A DNA stretch of 64,000 nt from Morganella psychrotolerans (GTDB taxonomy: Bacteria; Pseudomonadota; Gammaproteobacteria; Enterobacterales; Enterobacteriaceae), in the NCBI RefSeq assembly GCF_001676155.1, contig NZ_LZEW01000012.1, positions 1 through 64,000 of the forward strand, written 5' to 3'. A program made the position numbers and the translations under genes. The notes under the pieces are model-generated. The model did not search any database. It was not told the origin of the DNA and saw nothing but the letters and a program-made list of their open reading frames with translations. Of the stretch, positions 1 to 9,967 are shown in pieces. How positions within the stretch are numbered: the first letter of the stretch is position 1; each line of letters starts with the position of its first letter.

Positions 1-20
1 GAATCTCGTTTCCCGCTCCA
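1..20 (+). tRNA. tRNA-Gly (GCC), 3' end only
   Basis: The first 20 bases are identical to the last 20 bases of the complete tRNA-Gly gene at 53-128: the T-arm 3' half, the acceptor strand and an encoded CCA at 18-20. This is the tail of an upstream tandem copy cut by the window edge. Confidence 0.9.
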
Positions 21-52
21 AATTTTAGTTATCAGGTATACACCGTTGTGAT

Positions 53-128
<76 letters not shown>

Positions 129-631
129 ATCTCTTTTCTTCTTATATCGTTTTTCTCTTCTGTTCATTTTCTGTTGTAAAAATACCATTATTATTTTTCT
201 GTCTTTCTGAATGCCGCTGCTTTTAGTTAAATTGTTGCCGGTATAAATAAGCATCTGTGTCCGCCGCTGCGGAGAATAATCGCCTGTAATGATTCATAAC
301 GGAATAATGCTGATTATTTAACCGGTTAAGGCGATTTTTCTGAAAAAATCAGGTAAAACGCTTGCTAATCCGGGGCTGGCGAAATAGAATGTGCGCCCTC
401 TCTGATGAAGGTCAGGCAGCGGATCACCGGTGGTGATTATTTAAACACAAACAGATTGCCAACGGGACTTTCCGGCAGGTTTTCGGGTTAGTTTCCGGTT
501 TATACCCTCTTTCAGGGGATAATTAAGGTAAACTGACAGATTATTTTTGTCCGCGTGTTATTTTTTATCCATAATCAGGTGCGCCACGCTATTAACATCC
601 TGCGCGCTCAGTCACACTTTCCTGCACAGAG

Positions 632-640
632 TTATCCACA
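632..640 (+). promoter_or_regulatory. DnaA box TTATCCACA
   Basis: Perfect match to the high-affinity DnaA box, on the plus strand, 58 bp left of the IHF consensus. Confidence 0.75.
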
Positions 641-697
641 GATCGGATTTTGACGCCTGTTCTTCTGAATACGGTAAAACTTCGCATGTCATTTATT

Positions 698-710
698 TAA
701 TTCATTGATA
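698..710 (-). promoter_or_regulatory. IHF-binding consensus
   Basis: Plus-strand TAATTCATTGATA is the reverse complement of WATCAANNNNTTR with no mismatch. It lies in AT-rich DNA between the DnaA boxes at 632 and 797, as expected for a datA-type element. Confidence 0.6.
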
Positions 711-796
711 TTTATATATTAATTTAATTTATGCTATTTGCGTGACAGCTCTCTTGCATTTTTTTCTTCACGTTGATAGACAAGGTTTTTTTTATA

Positions 797-805
797 TTAT
801 TCACA
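797..805 (+). promoter_or_regulatory. DnaA box TTATTCACA
   Basis: Fits TTATNCACA exactly. It lies 12 bp from the inverted box at 818-826. Confidence 0.65.
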
Positions 806-817
806 ACTCATAGCATT

Positions 818-826
818 GTGGATAAC
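818..826 (-). promoter_or_regulatory. DnaA box, inverted (TGTGGATAA)
   Basis: Reverse complement of TTATCCACA. It faces the box at 797-805 and lies 24 bp from the queG stop codon. Confidence 0.75.
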
Positions 827-849
827 TTTTTCTGCTATAGGGGGAAGGC

Positions 850-2007
850 TCAGGCGTCGCGGGGTAAACCTTTGGAAATAGCACGAATAAGTCGTTTTTG
901 CTGTGAAGTCTGTATTTCAATACCGGATTCATCTCTTTTCACATACTGACAGGCAACCGCCCAGTCAATATGCTCATCCAGCCAGTCTGCCAGCCCTTTT
1001 TTCTCTGTCAGGGCAATTACAATATTATCTTCATAAGGCGCATTGCCGAGTGCAACACTGATATTTCTCAGCCAGCGCAGATACCCGATACGCCGTATCG
1101 CGGAGCCTTCCGTGATGCGCAGAAAGGTGGCTTCATCCCATGCAAAAAGTGTCAGTAACTCAGGTGTATGCAGTTGTTTACGCGGTGAAAAATCATCTTC
1201 ATCAGTCAGCTGTGAAAAACGGTTCCACGGACAGATAAGCTGGCAGTCGTCGCAGCCGTAGATCCGGTTACCCATCAGCGGGCGGAATTCTTCAGGGATC
1301 GCACCTTCCAGCTCGATAGTCAGATAAGAGATGCAGCGGCGGGCATCAATAGTATAAGGCGCCACAATTGCCTGTGTCGGGCAGGTGGTCATACAGGCCA
1401 CACAGCGTCCGCACTGCTCTTCAACCGGTTGATCAACAGGCAGAGGCAGGTTAATCAGAAGTTCTCCGAGAAAAAACCAGGAGCCGGCATCACGATTTAA
1501 AACAAGTGAGTGCTTACCAACCCAACCGAGACCGGCCTTCGCTGCCAGAGGGCGTTCGAGTACCGGCGCGGAATCAACAAACGGGCGGTAACTCAGGGAA
1601 TGATCGGATGTCAGCGTATCGCAGTGTGCCTGAATACGCTCACCAAGCTGTTTCAGCCGTTGGCGCAACAGCTTGTGATAGTCCCGTCCCAGAGCATACC
1701 GGCTGATATAACCCTGTGCGGGGTTTTGCAGTGTGGCGGCAAATGCTGCTTTGGCAGGCAGATAGTTCATCCGCACACTGATAACACGCAACGTGCCGGG
1801 CAGTAATTCATGAGGGCGCGCGCGCATCATGCCGTGGCGCGCCATCCAGTCCATCTCTCCCTGATACCCGGCATCCAGCCACGCCTGCAGTTTCGGCTCT
1901 TCGGCACTGAGGTCTGTATCGCAGATACCCACCTGCTGAAAACCAAGTTCATTTCCCCACTGTTTTATCTGTGCGGCGAGGGCGTGTAAATCGGGGCTAT
2001 TGCTCAT
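850..2007 (-). CDS. queG: Epoxyqueuosine reductase QueG
   Basis: Reduces epoxyqueuosine to queuosine at position 34 of tRNAs with GUN anticodons, the last step of queuosine synthesis. It is a cytosolic cobalamin and iron-sulfur enzyme. At 385 aa it is close to E. coli QueG (379). Two ferredoxin-like cysteine clusters are visible: C199/C202/C205/C209, and C225 with C252/C255/C259 (CDDCQLICP). It is divergent from tsaE, as in E. coli, but nnrE (yjeF), which E. coli has between them, is missing: only about 200 bp separate the two starts. The ATG at 2007 is the natural start. Confidence 0.96.
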   Translation of the reverse strand: MSNSPDLHALAAQIKQWGNELGFQQVGICDTDLSAEEPKLQAWLDAGYQGEMDWMARHGMMRARPHELLPGTLRVISVRMNYLPAKAAFAATLQNPAQGYISRYALGRDYHKLLRQRLKQLGERIQAHCDTLTSDHSLSYRPFVDSAPVLERPLAAKAGLGWVGKHSLVLNRDAGSWFFLGELLINLPLPVDQPVEEQCGRCVACMTTCPTQAIVAPYTIDARRCISYLTIELEGAIPEEFRPLMGNRIYGCDDCQLICPWNRFSQLTDEDDFSPRKQLHTPELLTLFAWDEATFLRITEGSAIRRIGYLRWLRNISVALGNAPYEDNIVIALTEKKGLADWLDEHIDWAVACQYVKRDESGIEIQTSQQKRLIRAISKGLPRDA

Positions 2008-2203
2008 GATGTGAGTACTTGCTTACTATGCAGAGGGCGGTCCGGAATGGGGCGGAGTTTATCACAGACTGCCGGACACAAAAACCGCACATTATTGTCG
2101 TTTTATCGCACACGGCTATGCAGGTATAATGCCGTAATGTGGTATGTTTATTACGAAACACGCTCAATTATTTCAATAAAAATAACCTGTGACGAAAAAG
2201 AAC

Positions 2204-2668
2204 ATGAAAGAACGCCTTTTTACGCTGGCAGATGAAGCTGCCACGGTTGCACTGGGCCGCGCATTGGCGCAACAAAGCCAGCGCGGGTTTGTCCTGCATC
2301 TTTTCGGTGATTTGGGCGCCGGTAAAACCACATTCAGCCGCGGTTTTGTTCAGGCTCTGGGTCACTCCGGGCATGTTAAAAGCCCGACATACACACTTGT
2401 TGAGCCTTATGAGCTCTCCCCGCGTCCGGTTTATCATTTTGATCTGTACCGCCTGTCTGATCCGGAAGAACTGGAATTTATGGGGATCCGTGACTATTTC
2501 GGAAAAAATACAGTTTGTCTGGTGGAGTGGCCACAAAAAGGGGCGGGTTTTCTGCCGGATGCAGATTTGGAATTGCACTTACGGTATGATGGAGAAGGTC
2601 GGGAAGCCCGTTTTGCTGCCCGCTCACCCTATGGTGAGGAACTCCTGGATAAGTTAGCGGAGAAATAA
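2204..2668 (+). CDS. tsaE: tRNA threonylcarbamoyladenosine synthesis ATPase TsaE
   Basis: ATPase that works with TsaB, TsaC and TsaD to make t6A37 in tRNAs that read ANN codons. The P-loop GDLGAGKT lies near residues 35-42, followed by the family block [10 protein letters not shown] and later LVEWP. An in-frame GTG at 2189 would add five residues. I chose the ATG at 2204 because the 154-aa product matches E. coli length (153). Neither start has a strong ribosome binding site. It is the first gene of the run tsaE-amiB-mutL-miaA, with 13 bp to amiB. Confidence 0.95.
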   Translation: MKERLFTLADEAATVALGRALAQQSQRGFVLHLFGDLGAGKTTFSRGFVQALGHSGHVKSPTYTLVEPYELSPRPVYHFDLYRLSDPEELEFMGIRDYFGKNTVCLVEWPQKGAGFLPDADLELHLRYDGEGREARFAARSPYGEELLDKLAEK

Positions 2669-2681
2669 GGAATTGCCGAGA

Positions 2682-3986
2682 ATGAATGCATATCTGACAC
2701 GGAAACCGGGTTTAACCTCAGTGTCATGGCTGGCGGGGCTTTTATTTTGTATGAGCCTCCTGTTTACGGTCACCGGACAGGCTGCGGTACTGACAGCGCT
2801 GAATGTGACCAATGACGGGTCACAGGGTACATTGTTACTCGATTTTGATGCAAAACCGGATTACAAACTGTTTCCGCTGCACGACCCTGAACGGTTGGTG
2901 ATTGATATCCGCCAGTCACAGAAAATTACCGGGCTGCCGATGAAGCTCAATAACGGGCTGATTAAGGTTGTCCGGGAAAGCAAGGCTCCTGATGCACAAC
3001 ATCAGCGCATTGTGCTGGAGCTGGCAGAGAAAAACAGTGTCCGCGACGCTGTTGTGAATAAGGGCGGGCAGCCTCAGCTGGTCATTACCCTGACCGGAAA
3101 GAATGGTTATTCATCACCGGCATCTGCTCCGGTGGCAGCGGCACAGCCGGTGACCGGTTCCGGTAAACCGCTGAGGATGAATAACAGCGCACCGGCTGTT
3201 TCTGCACCGGTCGCAGAGCCTGTTCAGACAAAAATCCCGGTAGTACCGACAGGTAAAATACCGAAAAACAGCCGTCAGGTTGTGGTCGCGATTGATGCCG
3301 GGCACGGCGGGAAAGATCCCGGCGCGATTGGTCAGAACGGACTGAAAGAAAAAAATGTCACTATCAGTATCGCCCGCAAGCTTGAAAAACGCCTGAAAAA
3401 TGACCCGATGTTTAAACCGGTTCTGACCCGCGACGGAGACTATTTTATCTCAGTTGCCGGGCGTTCAGAGGTTGCCCGTAAATTCGGCGCCAATATGCTG
3501 GTGTCTGTTCACGCAGACTCTGCACCAAACCGCACTGCGCGGGGTTCTTCTGTATGGGTGCTCTCTAACCGCCGTGCAAACAACGAATTAGGCAGCTGGC
3601 TTGAGAAGAGCGAGAAGCAATCTGAGTTACTTGGCGGCGCAGGGGATGCACTGGCAAATGGTGCGGATCCGTATCTCAGCCAGGCGGTGCTGGATTTGCA
3701 GTTCGGTAACTCTCAGCGGGTCGGCTATGCCGTGGCACAGGATGTTATCCGCCAGCTCCGTCAGGTGGGTAAAGTTCATAAAGGTACGCCGGAACATGCT
3801 AGTCTCGGGGTTCTGCGCTCGCCGGATATTCCGTCCATTCTGGTGGAAACCGGGTTTATCAGTAATGAATCCGAAGAGCAGCTTTTAGGATCAGATACGT
3901 ATCAGGAGCAGGTCGCTGCCGCGATCCACGGCGGATTACGCGCCTATTTTACGGCGAATCCGCTCCAGGCCGCGCCGTCCAAATAA
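2682..3986 (+). CDS. amiB: N-acetylmuramoyl-L-alanine amidase AmiB
   Basis: Periplasmic zinc amidase that splits septal peptidoglycan so daughter cells can separate; in E. coli it is activated by EnvC. Visible parts are a Sec signal peptide ending near GQAA, an AMIN domain (about residues 35-130) that targets the septum, a Pro/Ala-rich linker, and an Amidase_3 domain with [14 protein letters not shown] and VETGF carrying metal ligands. I chose the ATG at 2682 because AAGGA lies 9-10 bases upstream; the TTG at 2673 would abut that site. The product is 434 aa (E. coli 445). Confidence 0.95.
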   Translation: MNAYLTRKPGLTSVSWLAGLLFCMSLLFTVTGQAAVLTALNVTNDGSQGTLLLDFDAKPDYKLFPLHDPERLVIDIRQSQKITGLPMKLNNGLIKVVRESKAPDAQHQRIVLELAEKNSVRDAVVNKGGQPQLVITLTGKNGYSSPASAPVAAAQPVTGSGKPLRMNNSAPAVSAPVAEPVQTKIPVVPTGKIPKNSRQVVVAIDAGHGGKDPGAIGQNGLKEKNVTISIARKLEKRLKNDPMFKPVLTRDGDYFISVAGRSEVARKFGANMLVSVHADSAPNRTARGSSVWVLSNRRANNELGSWLEKSEKQSELLGGAGDALANGADPYLSQAVLDLQFGNSQRVGYAVAQDVIRQLRQVGKVHKGTPEHASLGVLRSPDIPSILVETGFISNESEEQLLGSDTYQEQVAAAIHGGLRAYFTANPLQAAPSK

Positions 3987-4005
3987 CAGAGAAACGGGAG
4001 CGATT

Positions 4006-5904
4006 ATGGCAATCCGGATTTTACCGCCACAGTTGGCAAACCAGATAGCCGCCGGCGAAGTGGTTGAGCGCCCGGCATCGGTGGTAAAAGAGCTGGTGGA
4101 AAACAGTCTGGATGCCGGAGCAACCCGTATTGATATTGATATCGAACGGGGCGGGGAGAAACTGATCCGCATCCGTGACAATGGCTGCGGAATAGCCAAA
4201 GATGAGCTGGCATTAGCGCTGGCACGCCATGCGACCAGTAAGATCGCCACGCTGGATGACCTTGAAGCCATCATGAGTATGGGGTTTCGCGGCGAGGCGC
4301 TTGCCAGTATCAGTTCGGTATCCCGCCTGATGCTTACGTCAAGGACTGAAGATCAAAACGAGGCCTGGCAGGCGTATGCCGAAGGGCGCGATATGGCGGT
4401 AACCCTGAAACCGGCGGCACACCCTGTCGGCAGTACAGTGGACGTGATCGATCTCTTCTTCAATACCCCCGCCCGGCGCAAGTTTATGCGCACAGAAAAA
4501 ACCGAGTTCGGTCATATTGATGAGATTGTCCGCCGTATTGCGCTGTCACGTTTTGATGTGGCGATAAATCTGACCCATAACGGCAAGCTGATGCGTCAGT
4601 ACCGCGCAGTTAAAGCAGACGATCAGCATGAACGGCGCTTAGGCACTATTTGCGGCACTGTATTTATGCAGCATGCTTTGGCAGTTGCCTGGTCTCATGA
4701 CGGGCTGGATATCAAAGGCTGGGTGGCGTCACCGGTGGATTACAGCGGTCCTGCGGATTTGCAGTACTGCTATGTAAACGGACGGATGATGCGGGACCGC
4801 TTAATTAACCACGCGATCCGTCAGGCGTATGAAGATAAGCTGGGCAGTGACCGGCAGCCCGCCTATGTGCTCTACCTGGAGATTGACCCGCGTCAGGTGG
4901 ATGTTAATGTTCATCCGGCAAAACACGAGGTACGCTTTCATCAGGCGCGTCTGGTGCATGATTTTATTTATCAGGCCGTACTCAGTGTGCTGAAGCAGCA
5001 TGAGCAACCTGCACAATTATTTGCTCAGGAAGAGTCTGCCGCCCAAACTCATCATGTGATTGAAAACCGGGCCGCTGCCGGTAAAAATATTTTTGAACGA
5101 GAGCAAGTGCTCACACCTGTTTCCCGCCCCGGGGGTGCAGAAAATAATCCTCCCCGCAGTGAACGCAACGGTGCGCTCCCGGCATATTCTGCGGAAAAAC
5201 CCGTTTACAGCGCAAAAGAAGGCGGGGTATATCAATCATTAATGCAGGTTCCGGCAGAAACAAAGCCGCAGCTGTTCCCTGAACGAAGCCGTTTTCTGTC
5301 AGAAAGCCGGGTTAGTGCGGGAAGTCAGCCGGTAACGGAAAAAAATGAGCGTGTAAGTTTTGGTAAAATCCTTACGCTTTATCCGCCGTGTTATGCGTTA
5401 ATTGAAACAGATGCAGGGATAGCCTTGTTTTCCCTCAGTAAAGCAGCACATTATCTGCGTTGCCAGCAGCTTCTTCCCGGGGTTCAGGGACTGAAAGCTC
5501 AGCCGCTGATGATCCCGCTTCAGATTACGCTGAACGCGCAGGAATGTGAGATATTTACGCAATTTTCCGGGGTATTACATGCTTTCGGTATAGAAGGCTC
5601 AATTTCCCGTGGAAAAGCGACGATTCGTACGGTATCGTTACCGCTTCGTCAGCAAAATTTACCGCATCTTATCCCCGCGTTACTGAATTTTCTGGCCGCT
5701 GCACCTGATGCTGCGTCTGATGCTGTTGCCGGCTGGCTGGCAGAGCAGCTTGTCAGTGAACCGGCGGTACAGAGTAAAGCGCAGGCGGTTCAGATAGTCG
5801 CTGAGGTTGAGCGGCTCTGTCCGACCCTGGTACAGAACCCGCCAAAGAATTTATTGCAATTAATTGATTTAACTGAGGTCGTTTCGGCATTTTGTCATGA
5901 GTGA
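4006..5904 (+). CDS. mutL: DNA mismatch repair protein MutL
   Basis: GHKL-family ATPase that couples mismatch recognition by MutS to activation of MutH and UvrD. The N-terminal ATPase motifs are intact: E29 within [12 protein letters not shown]58-N59-G60 and GFRGEALAS near 94-101. A variable linker (about 335-440) separates this from the C-terminal dimerisation domain. The endonuclease motif DQHA is absent, as expected where MutH exists. Length is 632 aa (E. coli 615), the excess lying in the linker. GGGAG precedes the start and the 3' end overlaps miaA by 8 bp. Confidence 0.97.
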   Translation: MAIRILPPQLANQIAAGEVVERPASVVKELVENSLDAGATRIDIDIERGGEKLIRIRDNGCGIAKDELALALARHATSKIATLDDLEAIMSMGFRGEALASISSVSRLMLTSRTEDQNEAWQAYAEGRDMAVTLKPAAHPVGSTVDVIDLFFNTPARRKFMRTEKTEFGHIDEIVRRIALSRFDVAINLTHNGKLMRQYRAVKADDQHERRLGTICGTVFMQHALAVAWSHDGLDIKGWVASPVDYSGPADLQYCYVNGRMMRDRLINHAIRQAYEDKLGSDRQPAYVLYLEIDPRQVDVNVHPAKHEVRFHQARLVHDFIYQAVLSVLKQHEQPAQLFAQEESAAQTHHVIENRAAAGKNIFEREQVLTPVSRPGGAENNPPRSERNGALPAYSAEKPVYSAKEGGVYQSLMQVPAETKPQLFPERSRFLSESRVSAGSQPVTEKNERVSFGKILTLYPPCYALIETDAGIALFSLSKAAHYLRCQQLLPGVQGLKAQPLMIPLQITLNAQECEIFTQFSGVLHAFGIEGSISRGKATIRTVSLPLRQQNLPHLIPALLNFLAAAPDAASDAVAGWLAEQLVSEPAVQSKAQAVQIVAEVERLCPTLVQNPPKNLLQLIDLTEVVSAFCHE

Positions 5905-6835
5905 ACTGAATAATCATAAACCTGCCACCCTGTTTCTGATGGGACCGACGGCCTCAGGAAAAACGGCGCTGGCGATTGAATTGCGTCAGCACCTGCCGGT
6001 GGAAATCATCAGTGTGGATTCTGCACTGATCTACAGGGGTATGGATATCGGAACGGCAAAGCCGACCGCAGCCGAACTGGCTCTTGCCCCGCACCGGCTG
6101 ATTGATATTCTGGATCCGTCCGTTGCTTATTCTGCGGCCGATTTTCGCCGTGATGCGCTGGCCGCCATGAATGAGATAACCGCACAGGGAAAAATCCCGT
6201 TGCTGGTGGGCGGCACCATGCTGTACTTCAAAGCCCTGCTGGACGGATTATCACCATTACCGTCAGCGGACCCGGTTATCCGGGCGCAGATTGAGGCGCG
6301 GGCAGCACAGGATGGCTGGCAGGTACTGCATGATGAACTGTGTGTTGTTGATCCGGTTGCCGGTGCGCGGATCCATCCGAATGACCCGCAGCGCCTGAGC
6401 AGGGCGCTGGAAGTGTATTATATTTCCGGTAAAACAATGACAGAACTGACGCAGACGGCAGGGGAAAATTTGCCCTTTAATGCTTATCAGTTTGCCATTG
6501 CGCCGGCAGATCGTAAAATATTGCATCAGCGCATTGAAATGCGTTTTCAGATGATGCTGGAAGCCGGTTTTGAGGACGAAGTCCGCGTGTTGTATCAGCG
6601 TGGTGATCTTCATCCTGATTTGCCGTCGATCCGCTGTGTCGGCTACCGCCAGATGTGGTCTTATCTGGCGGGCGAATGCAATTATGACGACATGGCGTAC
6701 CGCGGCATTTGCGCCACCCGTCAGCTTGCCAAGCGGCAGATGACGTGGTTGCGGGGTTGGGAGGGTGTTCAGTGGCTCGACAGCGAACAGCCTGAACAAT
6801 CTCTTAAAACCGTTATGCAGGTTCTTCGTGCATAG
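5897..6835 (+). CDS. miaA: tRNA dimethylallyltransferase MiaA
   Basis: Transfers a dimethylallyl group to N6 of A37 in tRNAs that read UNN codons. The P-loop GPTASGKT is at 16-23, followed by the family signatures [18 protein letters not shown] and [13 protein letters not shown]. The 312 aa are close to E. coli (316). Translation is probably coupled to mutL through an 8-bp overlap. The 107 bp to hfq may hold an hfq promoter; in E. coli several lie inside and after miaA. Confidence 0.97.
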   Translation: MSELNNHKPATLFLMGPTASGKTALAIELRQHLPVEIISVDSALIYRGMDIGTAKPTAAELALAPHRLIDILDPSVAYSAADFRRDALAAMNEITAQGKIPLLVGGTMLYFKALLDGLSPLPSADPVIRAQIEARAAQDGWQVLHDELCVVDPVAGARIHPNDPQRLSRALEVYYISGKTMTELTQTAGENLPFNAYQFAIAPADRKILHQRIEMRFQMMLEAGFEDEVRVLYQRGDLHPDLPSIRCVGYRQMWSYLAGECNYDDMAYRGICATRQLAKRQMTWLRGWEGVQWLDSEQPEQSLKTVMQVLRA

Positions 6836-6942
6836 CGCCGTTGATTGTGTACAATTAACGGGTTATGAAAATTTTTGAGTAGTTATTTTTCGAACCCTGT
6901 TTGGGTTTAATCTAAAAAACAACAAAATAAGGATAATACAGA

Positions 6943-7251
6943 ATGGCTAAGGGGCAATCTTTGCAAGATCCGTTCCTGAACGCATTACGTCGCGAAAGGG
7001 TTCCGGTTTCTATTTATTTGGTCAACGGCATTAAGTTGCAGGGTCAGATCGAATCATTCGACCAATTTGTTATTCTTTTGAAAAACACGGTCAGCCAAAT
7101 GGTTTACAAACACGCAATCTCTACCGTCGTACCTTCGCGTCCGGTTTCTCACCATAGTGGCAGCGCAAACCCGGGTACTGGTGGCAGCAGCAATTACCAT
7201 CAGCCAGCCGGTAATGGCGGAGTTCAACAGGATACTGATGGCGCTGAATAA
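6943..7251 (+). CDS. hfq: RNA chaperone Hfq
   Basis: Hexameric Sm-like protein that pairs small RNAs with mRNAs and affects their stability. The Sm core (about residues 1-65) is nearly identical to E. coli, including the [15 protein letters not shown] start, the [12 protein letters not shown] segment and the YKHAIS Sm2 motif. The flexible tail (66-102) is rich in Gly, Ser and Asn and ends acidic (DTDGAE), as in E. coli, where it helps release RNA. An AAGGA site precedes the ATG. Confidence 0.98.
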   Translation: MAKGQSLQDPFLNALRRERVPVSIYLVNGIKLQGQIESFDQFVILLKNTVSQMVYKHAISTVVPSRPVSHHSGSANPGTGGSSNYHQPAGNGGVQQDTDGAE

Positions 7252-7349
7252 ATCAGTGTCCGGACGTCATTCGCGGAAAAACATGGGTAGGGAGACTTTA
7301 CCTGTGTTTTTTCCTGCGTATTTTTCACCCGTCCTGAGAGGTTATGCTG

Positions 7350-8630
7350 TTGTTTGACAGATATGAAGGCGGTGAACGGGCCGTACTGGTCCACGTATTT
7401 TTCTCACAGGATAAAAACACTGATGATCTCAGTGAGTTTGAATCCCTTGTGACATCCGCGGGCGTAACTCCCGTCCAGATTGTTACCGGCAGCCGCAGCT
7501 CCCCGCACCCGAAATATTTTGTGGGTGAAGGTAAAGCGGAAGAAATCGCCGGTGCCGTGAAAGACAGTGAGGCAGACGTGGTGCTGTTTAACCATGCCCT
7601 CAGTCCGGCACAGGAACGCAACCTTGAGCGTTTATGTGAGTGCAGGGTGGTCGGAAGAACCGGGGTTATCCTGGATATCTTCGCCCAGCGGGCACGGACA
7701 CACGAAGGTAAACTACAGGTGGAACTGGCGCAGTTACGCCACATGTCCACGCGTCTGGTTCGTGGCTGGACGCACCTGGAACGCCAGAAAGGCGGGATTG
7801 GTCTGCGGGGACCGGGCGAAACACAGCTTGAGTCTGACCGCCGGATGCTGCGGGATAAAATAAAACTTATCGCCGGTCGTCTGGAAAAAGTAGAACGTCA
7901 GCGCGGACAAGGTCGTCAGGCGCGCAGCAAAGCGGATATTCCGACTGTGTCACTGGTCGGTTACACCAATGCCGGAAAATCCAGCCTGTTTAATCACATA
8001 ACTGACGCGAAAGTCTATGCTGCGGATCAGTTATTTGCGACACTCGATCCGACACTGCGGCGGATTGATGTTGATGATGTCGGCACGGTCGTGCTGGCGG
8101 ATACCGTCGGGTTTATCCGTCAACTGCCGCACGATTTGGTGGCTGCATTTAAAGCCACATTGCAGGAAACGCGTGAAGCCACCCTATTGCTTCATATTGT
8201 GGATGCTGCAGATAACCGTGCTGATGAAAATATTCAAGCCGTTGATAGTGTACTGGAAGAAATAGATGCAAATGAAATTCCGGTACTGATGGTGATGAAT
8301 AAGATCGATATGCTGGAGGATTTTGAACCGCGTATCGACAGAAATGAGGAAAATCTGCCGGTCAGAGTCTGGCTTTCAGCGCAGACCGGGGCAGGTATCC
8401 CGTTATTGTTCCGCGCGCTGACCGAACGCCTTTCAGGTGAGATCGCACATCTGGAATTGTGTTTGCCTGTACAGGAAGGTCGTCTGCGCAGTCGTTTTTA
8501 TCAGCTTCAGGCGATTGAGCGTGAATGGCTTGATGAAGATGGCCGGATTTGCCTTGAAATCAGACTGCCCATTGTTGAGTGGCGCCGTCTCTGCAAGCAG
8601 GAACAACAGTTAGCCGATTACGTTATCTGA
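7350..8630 (+). CDS. hflX: Ribosome-associated GTPase HflX
   Basis: GTPase that binds the 50S subunit and splits stalled 70S ribosomes, notably after heat stress. It has the HflX N-terminal domain, a coiled linker near residues 165-195 and a G domain with GYTNAGKSS at 204-212, DTVGF and NKID. An ATG lies at 7344, but the ribosome binding site GAGAGG (7336-7341) is only 2 bases from it and 8 bases from the TTG at 7350. The TTG start gives 426 aa, exactly the E. coli length, and the N-terminus MFDRY. I prefer TTG, but the ATG is possible. Confidence 0.93.
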   Translation: MFDRYEGGERAVLVHVFFSQDKNTDDLSEFESLVTSAGVTPVQIVTGSRSSPHPKYFVGEGKAEEIAGAVKDSEADVVLFNHALSPAQERNLERLCECRVVGRTGVILDIFAQRARTHEGKLQVELAQLRHMSTRLVRGWTHLERQKGGIGLRGPGETQLESDRRMLRDKIKLIAGRLEKVERQRGQGRQARSKADIPTVSLVGYTNAGKSSLFNHITDAKVYAADQLFATLDPTLRRIDVDDVGTVVLADTVGFIRQLPHDLVAAFKATLQETREATLLLHIVDAADNRADENIQAVDSVLEEIDANEIPVLMVMNKIDMLEDFEPRIDRNEENLPVRVWLSAQTGAGIPLLFRALTERLSGEIAHLELCLPVQEGRLRSRFYQLQAIEREWLDEDGRICLEIRLPIVEWRRLCKQEQQLADYVI

Positions 8631-8717
8631 TTATCAGGGGGCGTAATATATTAATTAAGAGTGCGTTTTTGCGCTCTTAGCCCTGGAAAACCGATCATAA
8701 AAGAGTGGAGCGAAGGC

Positions 8718-9965
8718 ATGGCGTGGAATCAGCCCGGCAATAACGGACAGGACCGCGACCCTTGGGGGAGCAGCAATAAAGGCGGCAACTCCGATGGTAA
8801 CAAAAGCGGCCGCAACCGTGGGGCATCTGATCTCGACGATCTGTTCCGGAAATTGAGCAGAAAACTCGGTGGTCTTGGTGGTGGTAAAGGCGGAAATAAC
8901 AACGGGCAGTCCGGCGGAAACAGCCGTCCGCCAATGCAGTTCGGCGGTGGGCGTCTTCTGGGCCTGGCAGCGGCTGCAGTTGTCGTCGTCTGGGCTGCAA
9001 CCGGCTTTTATACGATTAAAGAAACAGAGCGTGGTGTTGTTACCCGCTTTGGTAAGTTCAGTCATGTTGTTCAGCCCGGTCTGAACTGGAGACCGACCTT
9101 TGTTGATCGCGTTACTGCGGTTGATGTGGCGACTGTCCAGGATCTGGCAACGAACGGAATGATGTTAACCGCAGATGAAAACGTCGTCCGCGTTAACATG
9201 AACGTACAGTTCCAGGTCGTGAATCCGGAAGATTATCTCTTCAGCGTCACAAACCCGAATAACAGTCTTCGCCAGGCGATGGACAGTGCGGTACGTGGTG
9301 TTATCGGTAAGTTCACGATGGAAAAAATCCTGACGGCGAACCGTACTGTTGTCCGTAACGAAACCCAGAAAGTGCTCGAGGAAACAATCCGTCCTTATAA
9401 AATGGGGATAGCGATTGTGGACGTCAACTTCCAGGAAGCCCGTCCGCCGGCAGAAGTTCAGGCCTCATTTGATGATGTGATTGCCGCCCGTGAAAACGAA
9501 CAGCAGTCTATCCGTGAAGCTGAAGCCTATTCGAACGAAGTCTTACCACTGGCAAAAGGTAACGCGCAAAGTATGATTGAAAGCGCACAGGCCTATAAAG
9601 CCAGTATCGTGCTTAAAGCACGCGGTGAAGTCGCAAGCTTTGCTAAGATGCTGCCGGAATACCGCGCGGCACCGGATATCACCCGTGAACGTCTCTATAT
9701 CGAAACAATGGAACGTGTGCTGAGCAATACCCGTAAAGTGATCGTAAATGATAAGAGTAACAGCATGATGGTGCTGCCTCTGGATCAGCTTATGCGTGAA
9801 CAACGGGCAGCTCCGTCTGCATCAGCACCTGCGGCATCAGCAGGAACACCATCCACGCCGGCATCTCGTCCGGCACAAAACAGCAGCCAGAATCCGAATG
9901 TACCCGCTGAATACGGCGATACGTACGGGGTTCGTGGCAGCTCTGATCGCGTAGGGAGACAATAA
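8718..9965 (+). CDS. hflK: FtsH protease modulator HflK
   Basis: SPFH/band-7 membrane protein that forms the large HflKC cage around FtsH and limits its attack on membrane substrates. It has a Gly/Asn-rich cytoplasmic N-terminus (about residues 1-75), one transmembrane helix (about 80-100) and a periplasmic SPFH domain with a coiled coil. The tail is rich in Ala, Ser and Pro. The ATG at 8718 starts MAWNQPG as in E. coli; the frame is open upstream but without family similarity. The 415 aa compare with 419 in E. coli. It is followed 2 bp later by hflC. Confidence 0.96.
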   Translation: MAWNQPGNNGQDRDPWGSSNKGGNSDGNKSGRNRGASDLDDLFRKLSRKLGGLGGGKGGNNNGQSGGNSRPPMQFGGGRLLGLAAAAVVVVWAATGFYTIKETERGVVTRFGKFSHVVQPGLNWRPTFVDRVTAVDVATVQDLATNGMMLTADENVVRVNMNVQFQVVNPEDYLFSVTNPNNSLRQAMDSAVRGVIGKFTMEKILTANRTVVRNETQKVLEETIRPYKMGIAIVDVNFQEARPPAEVQASFDDVIAARENEQQSIREAEAYSNEVLPLAKGNAQSMIESAQAYKASIVLKARGEVASFAKMLPEYRAAPDITRERLYIETMERVLSNTRKVIVNDKSNSMMVLPLDQLMREQRAAPSASAPAASAGTPSTPASRPAQNSSQNPNVPAEYGDTYGVRGSSDRVGRQ

Positions 9966-9967
9966 TC

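Larger units (their letters stand above)
129..849. other. Gene-free region, datA-like DnaA-titration locus candidate
   Basis: No convincing ORF lies in these 720 bp. The right half holds two DnaA boxes on the plus strand (TTATCCACA at 632-640, TTATTCACA at 797-805) and one on the minus strand (818-826). Two near matches lie at 441-449 and 565-573. An IHF consensus lies at 698-710, within AT-rich DNA. In E. coli, datA lies beside the glyVXY tRNA genes and queG and stimulates hydrolysis of ATP-DnaA when IHF is bound between DnaA boxes. The shared neighbours and the box-IHF-box order support a datA equivalent. The left half (129-440) shows nothing I can name. Function is inferred, not shown. Confidence 0.6.

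Noticed and set aside
560-830. A chromosomal replication origin (oriC) based on DnaA boxes and AT-rich DNA
   Set aside because: The neighbours are tRNA-Gly and queG, not mnmG/mioC, and there is no 13-mer array or high density of GATC. datA fits the context better.
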